Source of the DNA: Cristatella mucedo
Taxonomy: Eukaryota; Bryozoa; Phylactolaemata; Cristatellidae
DNA length: 64,000 nucleotides
NCBI GenBank assembly: GCA_009760855.2
Contig: WPIO01000091.1
Span: 971,001 to 1,035,000 of the forward strand
Reading direction: 5' to 3'
Of the stretch, positions 9,581 through 21,429 are shown in pieces. Both the position numbers and the translations under genes were made by a program. Positions within the stretch are counted from its first letter, which is position 1, and every line of letters begins with the position of its first letter. Under the pieces are notes generated by a model that did no database searches, was not told where the DNA came from, and saw only the letters and a list, made by a program, of their open reading frames with translations.

Positions 9581-12125
9581 CTACAACAATTTGCTTCTAA
9601 ACCTTAAACACAGGATGCTCACCTCATCACCTTGCCAGATTTCATTTGGCATGCATCCCTAGCCTAAAGAGAAGAATTTCGAGCTCCGACAGCTCAGAGA
9701 ACAGCTAGGCTCATAGCTCAACGGTCGGGAGGTTGTCACAGTAGTGGAGCACTGGCTCCAACAGATGCAAGGCAGAATCACAGATCGGACTTCGGTCCGA
9801 CGTTCATCCTCGTCGTCCATGCCGAAACGACGCAGTATCGTACGAGAGCTCGTGACAGACGGTAGAACACGAAGAGCGACCACTGTTACATTCACCACCT
9901 GTTCTCTGATGAGCGATAATGGCCTGACACTGGTCACTCAGCCGGTAACAGGTGTCGCACAGAGTAAGTTCTGCAAGCAGCCTTCACGGTGCTACCAAAA
10001 AGATCATCTGAAGTACCTCTAAAATATGGAGTGCCTCAGGGCTCCGTGCTAGGTCCGGTTCTTTTCACGGTTTATACTCTCCCTCTTGCTGATGTGATTG
10101 CCAAGCACAATCTAGGCTTTCACTTCTATGCGGATGACACTCAGTTGTACCTTTGCTTTGATCCCTCCCAGCCTTCGAGCACCTCGAATTCTCTCAACTC
10201 ACTTGCTGCATGCATTGATGACATCCGCACATGGATGGCAGCAAATTTTCCAAAACTAAATGATGATACAACTAACTTACTAGTTATGGGCAAACCCAGT
10301 GTGATTCAGAGATTGGAAAGGCTGACTTTCAAAATTGGCTCTGCCAGCATATCTCCAGCTGAATCAGCTCGAAATCTAGGAGTCATATTCCAAAGCGACC
10401 TCTCGTTTGACGACCACATCAGCTCCACAGTCAAATCTGCCTATTTTCAGCTTCATAACATTGCTAAAACTAGGGCTTGTTTAGATAAGTATACCGCATC
10501 CAAGTTGGTCCATGCATTCGTGACATCCCGTCTCGACTTCTGCAACTCACTGCTTACTGGCCTACCAGCATGTGCGATCAGGCGATTGCAGCTGGTGCAA
10601 AACTCTGCAGCTAGGCTTGTCTGTCGTAAGCATCGCAGTTGCCACATTACTCCATTTCTCGCCGACCTGCACTGGCTACCAGTGAGGCAACGGATTGACT
10701 TCAAGGTTTTGTCACTCACTTTTAGGTCTCTTCATTTTATGGCTCCAGCCTATCTTTCAGATATACTACCCCATCAGGCCAAGTATCGTACCACCCGCTT
10801 TTCGGAATCCAACAGTCTGGAAATACCTCGCACAAACCTTAAATCCTTCGGAGACCGTGCATTTAGTTCATATGCTCCCAAAGCCTGGAACTCCCTCCCG
10901 ACCTGCGTCAGAACATCTCCTGACCTGACCACATTTAAAAGGAACTTAAAAACATACCTATTTAGGACAGCATTTAGTGGGTCCCTGTGATTCGTCCTTG
11001 ATGTGCTTATGCGTGCTGACACTGTGCATGCTGCCACTAACCACATTTGCATGCTGACCCTGTGCATGTCACCCCTAACCATATTATTCATTTTGTTTGT
11101 TTTTCAAGCATGATTTTACTTACTATTCAATTGCATATCACTTTGCAGCAAATGTAAAGCGCCTAGAAAGAGATTAAGTTCTCTGAGGGCGCTTTATCAG
11201 GTGCAATATTATAATTATTATTATTACTACCACAATGCCGCATGCAAAAAAAAACAACCTCTACTTGTCGTTTTATCTGACCGAAGGGGTGCTTTCGGCA
11301 GACTGCCAAACATTCCTAAGAGGTATGGAAATGCTCAATTTGCTGCTCGAGAAGACTAATGAATATAGTAATCAATCATTGATTTACAAGTGGAGCCGTG
11401 GGTAGTAAGTCAGGCGATTGAGTGGCGACACGTACGAGTGCACACGAGTGCACACGAAAACAAAGTAATGTAGAGGTTGCCTAATCAAGAAAGCCTCATC
11501 TATAGAAGAGCCTTAACCCTATCATCACCAATTGCAGTAGGCAATAGTGGATATCCTCCACCAGGACTCGATTTCTCACCACCCGGGTAGTTGAGTTCGA
11601 GCACCCAGCACCCCTGGGCAAAGGATGCAAAGGCTGCAGTTGCACAGTCTGCTGCTGACTTTAATATTGCACTGCATTATATTACCAGCCTGTACTGAAA
11701 ATGCTTCCGAAATGTTGTTTTCAGCACTTTGAAAATGTTTCAAATTTACTGAATGACCTTTTGATCCCCCATTTTTAGTTAGCAATCTCTGTGCACGTCG
11801 GAAACTATCAAACTTGCTTGACATGGGTAGTGCTGCATGCAAACGAACTCAAACACCGTGTCGATAAATCGTAGATCCTCCTGCCAGGCTATGAATGTTT
11901 GATGCAAGTTCAATCAACTACTGCCACAAACAACTCAGCTCTACCTATTCTCGTATACTGGTCAGCCCCGCTCAGCTGGGGCATCGTACACGTAGCTGCT
12001 ACTGCGCTAGGACCATCAGCGTAATCTTGCGGCACGATGTGCCGGAAATTCTTGTAAGATAGGAAACAGCATGCAGATAATTTCAGCAGAACTGCTGCAA
12101 GGGCGGCAGCAGCATTGGCCCTCAC
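9581..12125. other. UNC80: UNC80 intron 13
   Basis: 2.5 kb. A LINE family A copy on the plus strand occupies 10006-11227. The remainder (9581-10005 and 11228-12125) shows no recognised feature. Confidence 0.7.
10006..11227 (+). mobile_element. LINE family A, best copy (L2/CR1-like, 5' truncated)
   Basis: About 328 codons stay open to a TGA at 10988-10990. They encode the second half of a non-LTR reverse transcriptase: [10 protein letters not shown] (block 4), the catalytic FYADD box with YADD at 10127-10138, a [17 protein letters not shown] thumb motif, LHWLPVRQR and a C-terminal [14 protein letters not shown] motif. A ~165-base 3' UTR ends in a hairpin (11154-11200) and ATT-type repeats. 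The N-terminal RT, endonuclease and ORF1 are missing, so it cannot move by itself. The good frame suggests a fairly recent insertion. It is antisense to UNC80. Confidence 0.92.
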
Positions 12126-12326
12126 CTCTGCCCACTTGTAGAACAGCAAGGCAGCAGTTCTCTGCAGAGTAACAGACTTCTTGAAAGCAGCCGGAGCCAA
12201 ACAGCGGCCACCTCCACCGCCGGACACGTAGCCTCGCATCCAAGCGGGCCATTCGCCTGAGTTGCAGCGGTGCACAAAGTGTGCGCATTCCAGCAGGATG
12301 CAGGCGCGGCCTATCACTGGCGCATC
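12126..12326 (-). CDS. UNC80: UNC80 exon 13 (LLECAHFVHRC block)
   Basis: 201 bases, phase 0 on both sides, with acceptor CCCTTATGACAG and donor GCAGAG/GTGAGG. It encodes DAPVIGRACILLECAHFVHR..., then a glycine-rich insert and LLFYKWAE. The vertebrate counterpart reads EAPVVARAALFLECARFVHRC ... LFYQWGD, one of the best-conserved blocks of the protein. The frame stays open for 60 codons past the donor, but that extension does not match, while exon 14 continues the alignment exactly where this donor cuts. Confidence 0.95.
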
Positions 12327-13589
12327 CTGTCATAAGGGACACACGCAACGTCATCGTTGATGCAAACTAACCTTTCTGCAACCACAGAGCAAGCAGCAAC
12401 AAAAAGACAAGGGCAAGGCAGTTCACAAAACACGTGGCATCTGTGGCAGCTCTGCAAATGCACTGGGGGCTGTGTTCTGTCATCGTGCCCTGTCAGTGAT
12501 GACACGTGCACGATGGCACGATGACACGTGCCCTGTCAGCCGACCTCCTCAGCAGGCCAGTAATGCACGAAACTGCAGGCACACAGTGAAGAGGCCAGCT
12601 CATTAATGCTCGATCAAGTAAGCATGTCGACCGAATTATCCACGTGCATGAGTTGCAGACACATCTGGCATACGGGGAAGCCAAGCCAAGCGTGCCAAGC
12701 AGCCCAGCATGCCACAGAATGTCGACAGCAGCTGAATCCGACCTCTGTTCACTATCTGCCGGGTCGCACTGGCCTGCGAATGTCTGGGTGATGGAAGGAG
12801 TATACTCAGAAAGGCTACAGCCGTAATGGCTCTTGTGATCTAAATCGTTCTCCGTTGACCACTGCTGCAGAGCAGCAGGAGCTGTGGCAGTGCTGCTCTG
12901 CAGTAGTCTGGTTGAGAATTGAGCTGCACGATGTGCCAATTTATTCGTCAAGAGTACACGACATATGCCCAACGAATTTCATTGAAAACGTGACCCAATC
13001 ACTTCCAATTGAACTACCGTCTAATTACACTGTGGCAGCTCGTGTCTGCTCGTGTCTTCTCCCAATTGGCTTCTACATTGTAGAGCTCTGGTTTGATCGA
13101 TTGGCAGTACATCTGCTGCTTTCCTCGCAGGCTTACCTGTCTGCTACATTTCTGGGCAGCCAGAACTGTCGGCTCGTAGAGGAGGTAAATATCGCTGCTC
13201 TTGAGATAAAAAAAAAGATAAAGCCACTTTGCTCGCTGCCATTAGAGTGTCCCAGACGCTTGAAGTCGGCACACAGAGGTCCACATCCTACTCCAGATAC
13301 CTGTGCGCCTATTGTTGTAGAAGGGCGCATGCCACAGCAGCTTGCTAAGGGTGGCAACAGCCGCAGGCCTCATCGCTGAGGTTAGCAAAACTTACAAGGT
13401 CCTGTGCTTGACCGGACGTCGGACAGAAGACACTTCACACCTTTCTGGGTACAGAAGGGAGGCGATCACACAGGCTGCAGGGGCTGTCTCGCCTAGACCA
13501 GCACCGACCTTGCATGGCCATGCATTCCCCTCTTGGAGCCAGCCGAGGTCACGATACAGTCAATGGCAAATAAATTTATTCGAAAGTTG

Positions 13590-13745
13590 GTGAGCAGTGA
13601 TAGCACACTTTTCAAGACCTGGGGACCGAGGTCGTGGGTTCGAGTCCTGCTGCGGTGGGCGATCCTGTATTGCCGCTGCAAGCGGCAGTGATGGCCTTAA
13701 AGGCTCTTCTGTCGCTATACCAAAGAGGTTGCTAAATCAGCTAGT
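13590..13745 (+). mobile_element. SINE family 2 copy
   Basis: A tRNA-like head with a clear RNA polymerase III B box (GGTTCGAGTCC, 13637-13647) is followed by the family body (GGGCGATCC ... GCCGCTGCAAGCGGCAGTGATGG type) and a GCTCTTCTGTCGCTATA stretch shared with the reversed copy at 37918-38055. Confidence 0.8.
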
Positions 13746-14669
13746 ATTCATTTTTTTTCATTTAAGGTCATTGGGTACTGATTCCCAGTAGCTGACTCAG
13801 CCATTCCAAACAAAAAGGAGAGCAGAAAAGCCTACCGGCTACCTGCTGACCTGAGCAGTACAGGCATCGGTGAGTGTAAGCTGCAGCGGCTGCTTTTTTT
13901 TCTCTAGACATTAGATTAGAGATTTTAGGCTCCTGTTATTATTTTGCTATACAGCAGCTGTGCCATGCCCTCGTCATGCATGCGACACGGGGCACTCCCA
14001 GCATCTTATGGAAAATTGTGTAACGTGTCCAGTTGGGTAAGACTGTGGTAAGGAAGTCGCAACCTTTCGAAAAGTGGGTTACTAAGTGAGGCCAACATTT
14101 CAGGTCGTGGCCACTGAGCGAGGCACTATGCCAGTGTCAATCGCAGAGCCTCGCTTGCACACACACCCCTCCCACATGGAAGGCTGCTTCACATGACATC
14201 GATGGTGCAGCACTGTGACAGAGGCGCCAGGGCACGACTGGGCACGGTGACTGGGCTGTGACCAGGAGATGGACGCGGCAGAGCCGAGAGTGCAGGCTTG
14301 ACTGCTTGGCTCTGGTCTCTCGGCCACAGCTCACTGGGTGAGGTAAGTCCAAGTACTCACTTTCTTCCTCTCCTGAACGACCACTCTTTTTGTTTTATTT
14401 TAAGGTATCTCATTTACAGGACAATACTGGGCTCCTTGCACAGGGATCGGATCGTGAGGCAGTGACACTAAAGGCAATGCCGGAAATGCTGAAATTGACC
14501 AGTAAGCTAACTCCAACACTGACTCGCCCTGTGACTAATCCTGTGGTGCATCCAGGAATGCCATTTCTTACTGTAGTTCGATTGCATTCGGGATGGTACC
14601 TTTCCTCAACAGCTGGTGGAAGCATCCCCGAGAGGGGCCTGTGCACAGCTGTGGTCAGTTCTAATGAGG

Positions 14670-14929
14670 TGTTGACACAGGCCGATAACCTGCTGGTGAA
14701 CAGATGGTGGATTCACCATCGGGGTCGGCCAAGGGACAGCCAGGGTCGAGGAGGGTAGTCGAGCGAGAGAGTAGGGGCCGAAGGGAGCCGTGCGCTCTTT
14801 TAGGGGCCGAAGGGAGCCGTGCGCTCTTTTAGGGGCCGAAGGGAGACGTGCGCTCTTCGGCTCCGTGCGTTGGTAATAAACTGTCGGTGTTAGGCATCGG
14901 CTGGCTCTCTGCTGTGTGAACAAACTACA
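14670..14929 (+). mobile_element. Possible solo LTR with 3 x 29-bp repeats
   Basis: The segment starts TGTTGACAC and ends CTACA. Three tandem 29-bp units (14773-14801, 14802-14830, 14831-14859) built on AGGGGCCGAAGGGAGCCGTG are followed by AATAAAC (14875-14881). Repeats upstream of a polyadenylation signal are typical of an LTR U3/R. Similar start, end and AATAAAC contexts occur at 41568-41774 on the minus strand. No matching target duplication was seen. Confidence 0.4.
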
Positions 14930-16407
14930 CTTGCATCCCAAACAAAAGCAGCTTTTTAAATTACCACTGTGGGGTTGCAGCTACAAGTCAGAATAAAGCA
15001 TGCTGGAAGGCAAACCAACCGAGTAAAGTCTGCAAGAAGGACGACGGAAGCAGGTGCTCCGAGAAGACTCGCAGCTCCGACCGACCAGCGCACACAGCTT
15101 TAGTTGCTCGAAATAGGCATCGGTGCAGCTTGGTCGATAACAGCTGGATTCGTAAAGAACACCTCAATGCTGCCGTCCAACTAAATTAATATCTAAAGAG
15201 GCCATAGCAGACTCGGATGCCCATCGACCAGCCGCCACAAACAAAATCCTGTGAATACAAGCGCTAGTTAACCTCTTCCGCTATGACCAGGGAACTTAAG
15301 AGAATGTAGAAAGTGTAGTCGGTCCCATTGCCACCAGCAGTTGCTGTCGCGTATGCAGGCAGAAATCGATAGGATTCTTTATGAATGGTTTATGGAACTA
15401 GGGTGTTCGGCCCGATGGCAAACTTGTAGAGGTAGGTTTGAGTGGGTTTGAAGGTAGGTTTGACAAATCCTCTTTTTTTGACACTACGTTGGCGATACAG
15501 AGCGAATTGAACCACAGCAGTTGTGTTACAAACGGGTTTGGCAGCTTCCACATCCGGACAGAACACAGGCAGCAAACACAGTACTGAGCAAGGGTGCTAA
15601 TCACAGCCCATGCACTACGAATACCGGTACGAAACCCTGATTCTCGGAATCATGGCTGACGACTTGCACCAATGCAACAGGTCAGTAGAGGAACATGGCA
15701 GCAGCTCAATAGCATGAAGAATAATTCTATTCGAAAACTATGGAGAGCTACGGGCTTACACGAACAGCTATGCCATACAACAATACTCATACGGCTCAAA
15801 GCCTAGAGCACAACTCAGCTCAACTGGTTAGGCACTAACTGCTGCTTACTACACGGGTTTGGCTTCTGTGCAGCCTTGGCCATAGATTACCGCGCGATCG
15901 GTTCCTGAGCTGTTCGAATTAAGGTAACTTAAGTAATGAATACCAATCTCAATCCGGTTAGCTTAGAATGCAACTGTTTCTGTTGCATACCTTTTACATT
16001 AACAACAATCAATCTTCGGCAGCTTCCTGGAAAAACATATGGATGCTGGACTCAAAATCTAAGAAAACACGAAAGCAGCGGGTCACGTCAGGGATTATCC
16101 CACGTGCTGCTGCAGTGCATAGCGTCTTATGCAACGTCGGTCAGTCTTCGACTGCTGTTGCTGACAGCCCAAGGCCTGAGGAGTTGAGCCCCCCCCCCAC
16201 CGAGGAACCCTGACGGAGCCTGACTGCAGTCAGACTGCAGCTTGCAGCAGAGCCTGCCGGGCTGCATAGATGGCCTCGCATGCACGCGACCAAACGTTTG
16301 GCAGAATGCCATTCTAAGAGCCCACGCTGGTGTAGTTCTCTAGCGTGCTGACAATTTTCTAACACAAAGTGCCCCTCGAGCCGGACAAAAATGCTGCAAA
16401 CCCTCAC

Positions 16408-16601
16408 CAAATCGAGCAATGCAGCCATGAATTCCGGCTCAGGGAATGTGCCTGGTTCGCACATATTTAAGAGCAGATTAAAGCGTGCCATGCCTGCAGC
16501 CAGCGTCCGGATGTCGATCGGGTGCATCTCCTTGTCGCTGACATCACTCAGAGGCCGTGGTGACACGCAGTCGCCAGTGCTCCGTCTGCGGACCACTCTC
16601 T
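16408..16601 (-). CDS. UNC80: UNC80 exon 12 (LLN.CEPG block)
   Basis: 194 bases with acceptor CTGGATCTTGCAG and donor TTTG/GTGAGG, phase 1 to 0. It encodes a basic start (ERVVRRRST), then DIRTLAAGMARFNLLLNMCE, PGTF and AALLDL. Vertebrate UNC80 reads LGAIRQGMKRFQFLLNCCEPGTIP...AALDL and continues with EAPVV, just as exon 13 does here. The basic/serine N-terminal part is consistent with a phosphorylated linker, but that is inference. Confidence 0.95.
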
Positions 16602-17224
16602 CTGCAAGATCCAGCAAAGAGCAGCTGACATTTTTGGGTAAAAAATGCTGCGTCGCATTCGACGATCAGATGTTGTGCTCACTTTTCTTGTTGATCGGCA
16701 CGAAGGCTAGCTGAGTACAAGGGGCAATAGCTACTACAGCGCAGAACCGCAGTGCCTTTTCTACGTCAGGCTCGGGCGAGAGCAGCTGTGTCAGCTTGCA
16801 TAATTCAGCGAGTGCAAGTCACCAGTGCAAAACGAGTGCAAAGGCGACTGCCGCCGTGCGCTCGCTTGATTGGCTGCACGTGAAAGCAGTCCCCACAAAA
16901 TAGTTGGGTCGCATGCTCACATTTACGCCGTCAAGCAATACGCCGAAAGGCGTGCGCTGCTTTGCTCCCGAGGGTAGCTCCGACGCAGCTTGGACACTCA
17001 CTCTTGCGGTTTTTACGAGCTCAGTGTGTCTAAGCAACTGGCGCTGGCATAGGTTCGCTCCCCGGCTGCGAGCTCTTGCTTGCTCGCAGCCGGCATATCG
17101 CCGGAAGCCGCCAGCCACAGCAGACGGTCTATGGCAGCGGCCAGTGGCACGACGTGCACCTGCGCACCGTACTGGGCAGCAAAGGTCAGGCCAGACTAGG
17201 GGACTAGAGGCTAGTCTGGCTTAC
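16602..17224. other. UNC80: UNC80 intron 11
   Basis: 623 bases, no repeats recognised. A minus frame at 16819-17118 contains a GTGAGT donor and a basic segment, but its phases do not fit between exons 11 and 12. Confidence 0.55.
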
Positions 17225-17393
17225 CAGGCCGAGCCGCTTCCTGGAGCCTCTGCTTGCTGCTGATCAGCTTCAGCCGCTCCTTGACGCGCCTGCGCGCTTT
17301 GACCAGTGCCAGTGTGGCTTGGCTGACGACCCGAAACGAGAATCCTCTAGTAACAGTTTCTTCACCGTCGTCCGATGCTGCGTCTTCATCCGA
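17225..17393 (-). CDS. UNC80: UNC80 exon 11 (acidic-to-basic linker)
   Basis: 169 bases with acceptor GTGTCTTCACAG and donor CCTG/GTAAGC, phase 0 to 1. It encodes SDEDAASDDGEETVTRGF and then the highly basic LVKARRRVKERLKLISSKQR. Vertebrate UNC80 has an acidic/serine run followed by RRISLRKKLKLPIGKRNWLKR at this position, so the charge pattern and the KLKL core agree although identity is low. Strong splice sites and phase agreement on both sides support it. Confidence 0.78.
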
Positions 17394-18574
17394 CTGTGAA
17401 GACACTATTGAAATAATAATCAAGCCTATGCCAGCGCCAGTTGCTTAGACACACTCTTGGGTTTTCCATTCATAAAATTGGCTTGGGCACCATGCTGATA
17501 GCCGAGTATTGGAATCATGCAACACGGCCATCTTGTTTGCCGGGCCCTAAGAATCAACACAATTTGGGCGTTTCACACTAACAGTTTCAACGAACAGGCA
17601 ATGATATGACAGCAGAACCATAATGATGTAGTTATTACTCAGATACCTATTCAACCACCAAACAGTTTTTAATTTTGCACTGGCTTTCAGTGGCACGGTC
17701 ATCTGGATGACAAAATAATGAAGCCATTGAACACAAGCATGCAAACAGCGCACTAAATGACACTACTACATAAGTTGTCTCAACTTATCAAGCGGCAAAG
17801 CTGTAATCGCCATCAGATCGAAGGTCGCTGGTTTCGGCTCCGTCCAGTGAAATTAATTACATTTTTCACTGCTATTGCTAGAAGCACTCAAACATGCTCA
17901 AGTTCTCTGAAGGCTAGGTATAGTAAATAAGGGATATTCCAAGACTCCAATGCTCAATTGCATAAGCTGGCCGAAGTAACAGCAGGCAAGGGGCAGTTAT
18001 ATTTAGTGGTGAATAACGTTTCTCGAATAGTTAATGCCTGATGCTATACATTGCTTTTCACAGAACCAAGGATTGCCTCTGGTGCAATTTACATTTGGTG
18101 CTTGCAACCATTACGGCTGTAGGGCATTTTCCGGTCGACTAACTAACTGGACCAGGCAAATGTGGGCAACTTACATCGATAGTAAAGCCTTCATATTGCA
18201 GATATAGCCACAAGATATAATCATGCACCAAATCAATGACCAAGAAAAAAGTAAAAGTTTGAGTGACGTGGTAAGCTAGAGGACTTCAAACATATGTTAC
18301 GTGAATGCTGTGCTGGGTCCAGCTTTGGGTCGCCACACAAATGACCCCAGACAGTCAGTGGTGGTGAATTGTCACCAGGTGCAGGAGACAAAAAACCTGC
18401 ATGCAGCTTGCTGATATGTCTTGCATGAACCTCTAGCCGAGCAAAAGCCGACAGTCTGAAAGTCTGACACGCGATCATTTAGTGCGTCAGAACGGACAAC
18501 CATAGCAATCTGGGCATAGAAGTTGCACAGATGGCAGGTTACGTTGTAATAGTCATATACTGAAGTATGTTGAA

Positions 18575-19455
18575 TCTAAATATGTTGAGTCGGCACGAAA
18601 TCTAGGTGTCCTGTTCCAAAGTGACTTTTCCCTAGACGACCACATTAGCTCTTCAGTTAAGTCTGCCTACTTTCAGCTATGTAACATTGCTAAAATTCGG
18701 CCTTCCTTCCTTCCTAAAGATACTACATCCAAATTGGTCAATGCATTCGTGACATCCCGTCTTGACTTCTGTAACTCACTACTTGCTGGTCTACCGGGTT
18801 GTGCAGTCAGGCGCTAACAGTTGGTGCCAAACTCTGCAGCTAGGCTTGTCTGTCGTGAGCGGAGCAGCTGCCACATCGCACCACTTCTCGCCGACCTGCA
18901 CTTGCTCCCTGTCAAGCAGCACATCGACTTCAAGGTTTTGTCGCTCACTTTGAGGTCACTCCATTCTTTGGCTCCAGCCTATCTCTCAGATCTACTCACC
19001 CACCAGGCCAAGCATCGTACCACCCGCTTTTCGGAATCTAACTGTTTACCCATACCTCATAGAAACCTCAAATTCTTTAAAGACCGTGCTTTTAGTTCGC
19101 ATGCTCCCAAAAGCCTGGAACTAACTCCCGACTTGCGTCACGACATCCCGTGACTTGACCACATTTAAAAAACCTATAAACGCACCTATTTGTGCCAGCA
19201 TTTAGTGGATCCCTGTGATTCGTCCTCTGTGTGCTTAAGCATGCTGAAACCGTGCATGCTGCCACTAACCACATTTGCATGCTGACCCTGTGCATGTCAC
19301 CTCTAACCATGTTATGGTTGTTAGTCATTGAGCATGGTACCGTTAACCAGTGGATCATGCCTCCTTTACAGCAAATGTGAACTACCTAGAAAGAGATTGA
19401 GTTCTCTGAGGCATTATAACAAATGTATTATTATTATTATTATTATTATATATTG
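18575..19455 (+). mobile_element. LINE family A copy
   Basis: A decayed C-terminal RT region ([13 protein letters not shown]-type start, [33 protein letters not shown]) followed by the 3' UTR, a degraded hairpin tail and ATT repeats. Several frameshifts. Antisense to UNC80. Confidence 0.88.
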
Positions 19456-19927
19456 AAGTAGTGCTCTTATTTCAGCCTGACTAGCCATGTTAGTACTGCT
19501 TATCAAAAACGATTCATCGGTAACATTAGTAGTAGCAGCTAGTATGCACTGATAAATCACTGACCAGATGCAGAAACTGTTTAGGTAGAGTGCCAAAACT
19601 AGCCCACACCTACTAACTGTCCAGCAGACAGGATCGTCGATATAAGTCTCCAGCAGCGCCAGGCAGAGCCAGGATTTTTATCTGGCGGCGAGACCTGCAC
19701 AACGTTTATGTAGAAGGAAAATTAGCAAAATGTTCATGTAGGTGGAGGTGGACCTGCAATTAAAGAACAGCCTATAATCATTATAGCCTAAAATCAAGTG
19801 CTTATTCGACACAAAATCGTCGGTTGCTTGTCGACTGGAGTTGAGATCATTCTGCATTTTCTACCCAGCTGCCTCCCGGTCGCAACAGAAGCATGCAGAT
19901 GCAAAGGTGGCTACATTTTTTATCGAA

Positions 19928-19931
<4 letters not shown>

Positions 19932-19959
<28 letters not shown>

Positions 19960-20142
19960 GTGCTCTGCAGTTCATGCGAAAGCAGAGAGCAGCAGCTGCA
20001 ATCGGTCACCGATTGCAGCCGTGGAAAAGGACTGGAAGTGCAGCACACTCGAATGCTTACCGCCTGCAATCGATTGCGCTCGACCCGAGGTGCCATCTGG
20101 CGTTGTGCGGTTCTCTGCTGCTGCTGCTGCTGCTGCTGCTGC
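19932..20142. repeat. Two short (CTG)n tracts
   Basis: About nine CTG units at 19932-19959 and nine at 20115-20142, separated by unique sequence. Read on the minus strand they are CAG tracts, about 0.6 kb downstream of the polyQ exon. Confidence 0.9.
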
Positions 20143-20723
20143 ACCGCCCGGGCTCTCGGGGAGCATGACTTTCTGCTCCGAGCCACTGCTCTCCATCTTG
20201 AACATACGATTGATGCCGATGCTATGACCGTGCACTTTGTGCGCCTGCATGCATGCATGCACGCATGCTCGGGCAAGCGTGCGCGTGAAATACGAGCATC
20301 ACGGCAGTTCAGGGACAAGGGTTGCATCATTTAAAGCCGAAAAGAGCAGCGATTGAGTTGTTTTCAAAGCCACTCAGAGAACGAAGACCTCTGGTTGGCA
20401 AGCCGCCGATGGTGGCCCGTGTCACGCAGCTCATGCAGGATACCAGGCACCAGAACGTGAGCCTATCAGCTTATCAGTGGGCCTATCAGCCTCGTGGTGG
20501 CCACAGCAGAGCGAGCTGCTGCTTCGCAGCAGCTCGCTCGGAGCAGCAGTTCCGAGCAGCTTCGCAGCAGCTAAATAAGCATCGTCGATCGAGAGAGGCA
20601 GCGCAAGCAGGCGTCAGCGCAGCCAGCTCGCCAGTGCAGCCACGGTGACAAAAAGAGACCTCTGCACACGAGGCTGAGGGGCAGCTGCAGTGAGTGGTTT
20701 ACAACAGGACAGGGCACCCTCAC

Positions 20724-20785
20724 CCTGTCAGGCACAGAGTGCCTGCGCTGCAAGCCCCTCGGCAGTTCCAGGACGGCTTTGGTGC

Positions 20786-20879
<94 letters not shown>

Positions 20880-21087
20880 ATGATGATGATGAGGTGGCGT
20901 GGCGGACAGGTCCGATGATGAGGAGCCTTTGACGCTTCCGCCGCCAACTCTGCATCGGCTGCCCTCGAGCGCTGCAGCCTCCTTCACACAGTAGCCTTTT
21001 GCTTTGCTTGTTGCTGGGCCAACGAGGACCGAAGCGTCGCCTGCCGATGCAGCAGCAGCAGCGGAGGTCGGCTCTTCGCCTGAAGTC
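20724..21087 (-). CDS. UNC80: UNC80 exon 10 with polyglutamine run
   Basis: 364 bases with acceptor GATCGTTCGCAG and donor CAGG/GTGAGG, phase 2 to 0. It completes an Arg codon begun in exon 9 (the donor of which is phase 2). The encoded stretch is low complexity: TSGEEPTSAAAAASAGDASV, a Gly/Ser-rich part, four His (CAT x4), then 31 Gln (30 CAG and one CAA, 20787-20879), then GTKAVLELPRGLQRRHSVPD. RRHSVP resembles a basophilic kinase/14-3-3 site. Vertebrate UNC80 has a long serine-rich disordered linker here but no such polyQ as far as I recall. The exon rests on phase, splice sites and position. Confidence 0.75.
20787..20891 (-). repeat. CAG/CAT repeat coding for Q31 and H4
   Basis: On the minus strand, four CAT units (20880-20891) run directly into 31 glutamine codons (20787-20879), with one CAA interruption. 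The tract lies in frame inside proposed UNC80 exon 10. Nearly pure CAG of this length is expected to be length-polymorphic. Confidence 0.95.
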
Positions 21088-21429
21088 CTGCGAACGATCC
21101 AACCACTCAAGACAAACGTGCACGAGGCGACGTGCAGGAGAGGCAGCAGCCGTGTCTGTGCAGTTCCCCACCTAGAGTGGTCCACATAATCACAGCAAAA
21201 CTGGGGGGCTCGTAGAGAGCAACACTGCCGTACAGAATTGGTGTACAACATATATAGGGGGGAATATAGGGGGGGCACTGCCACAAGATGCAGCGCGACT
21301 CAGAGATCAGAGTGCCCTTTAACAGAGGAGTGCGATGGCTCTAACCAAGTTTTTTCTCATCGTCATTTGTTTTCCAAAAACACGGCGAGTTAATGATGTT
21401 GTAGTCTGACATTCTCTAAGCGGCAGGTA

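Larger units (their letters stand above)
12327..16407. other. UNC80: UNC80 intron 12
   Basis: 4.1 kb. It contains a SINE family 2 copy (13590-13745) and an LTR-like segment with three 29-bp repeats (14670-14929). A minus frame at 15390-15575 ends in a basic stretch but matches nothing I know. Confidence 0.65.
17394..20723. other. UNC80: UNC80 intron 10
   Basis: 3.3 kb. It contains a LINE family A copy (18575-19455) and two short CTG tracts (19932-19959 and 20115-20142). Minus-strand frames through those tracts give Q or A runs, but I see no acceptor/donor pair that fits the exon chain. Confidence 0.6.

Noticed and set aside
11945-12125. Extension of exon 13 to a later GTAGAG donor, which also satisfied a phase test with exon 15.
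   Set aside because: The earlier GTGAGG donor at 12125 lets exon 14 (9460-9580) continue the alignment; the extension matches nothing.
13590-13745. A possible functional tRNA gene because of the good B box.
   Set aside because: No cloverleaf with a plausible acceptor stem can be drawn, and the same head recurs with the same body elsewhere, so it is a SINE.
16819-17118. Minus-strand frame between exons 11 and 12 with a GTGAGT donor and an LVKTARVSV segment, perhaps an extra UNC80 exon.
   Set aside because: Its donor is phase 0, while exons 11 and 12 need phase 1 on both sides. Similarity to the vertebrate segment is weak.
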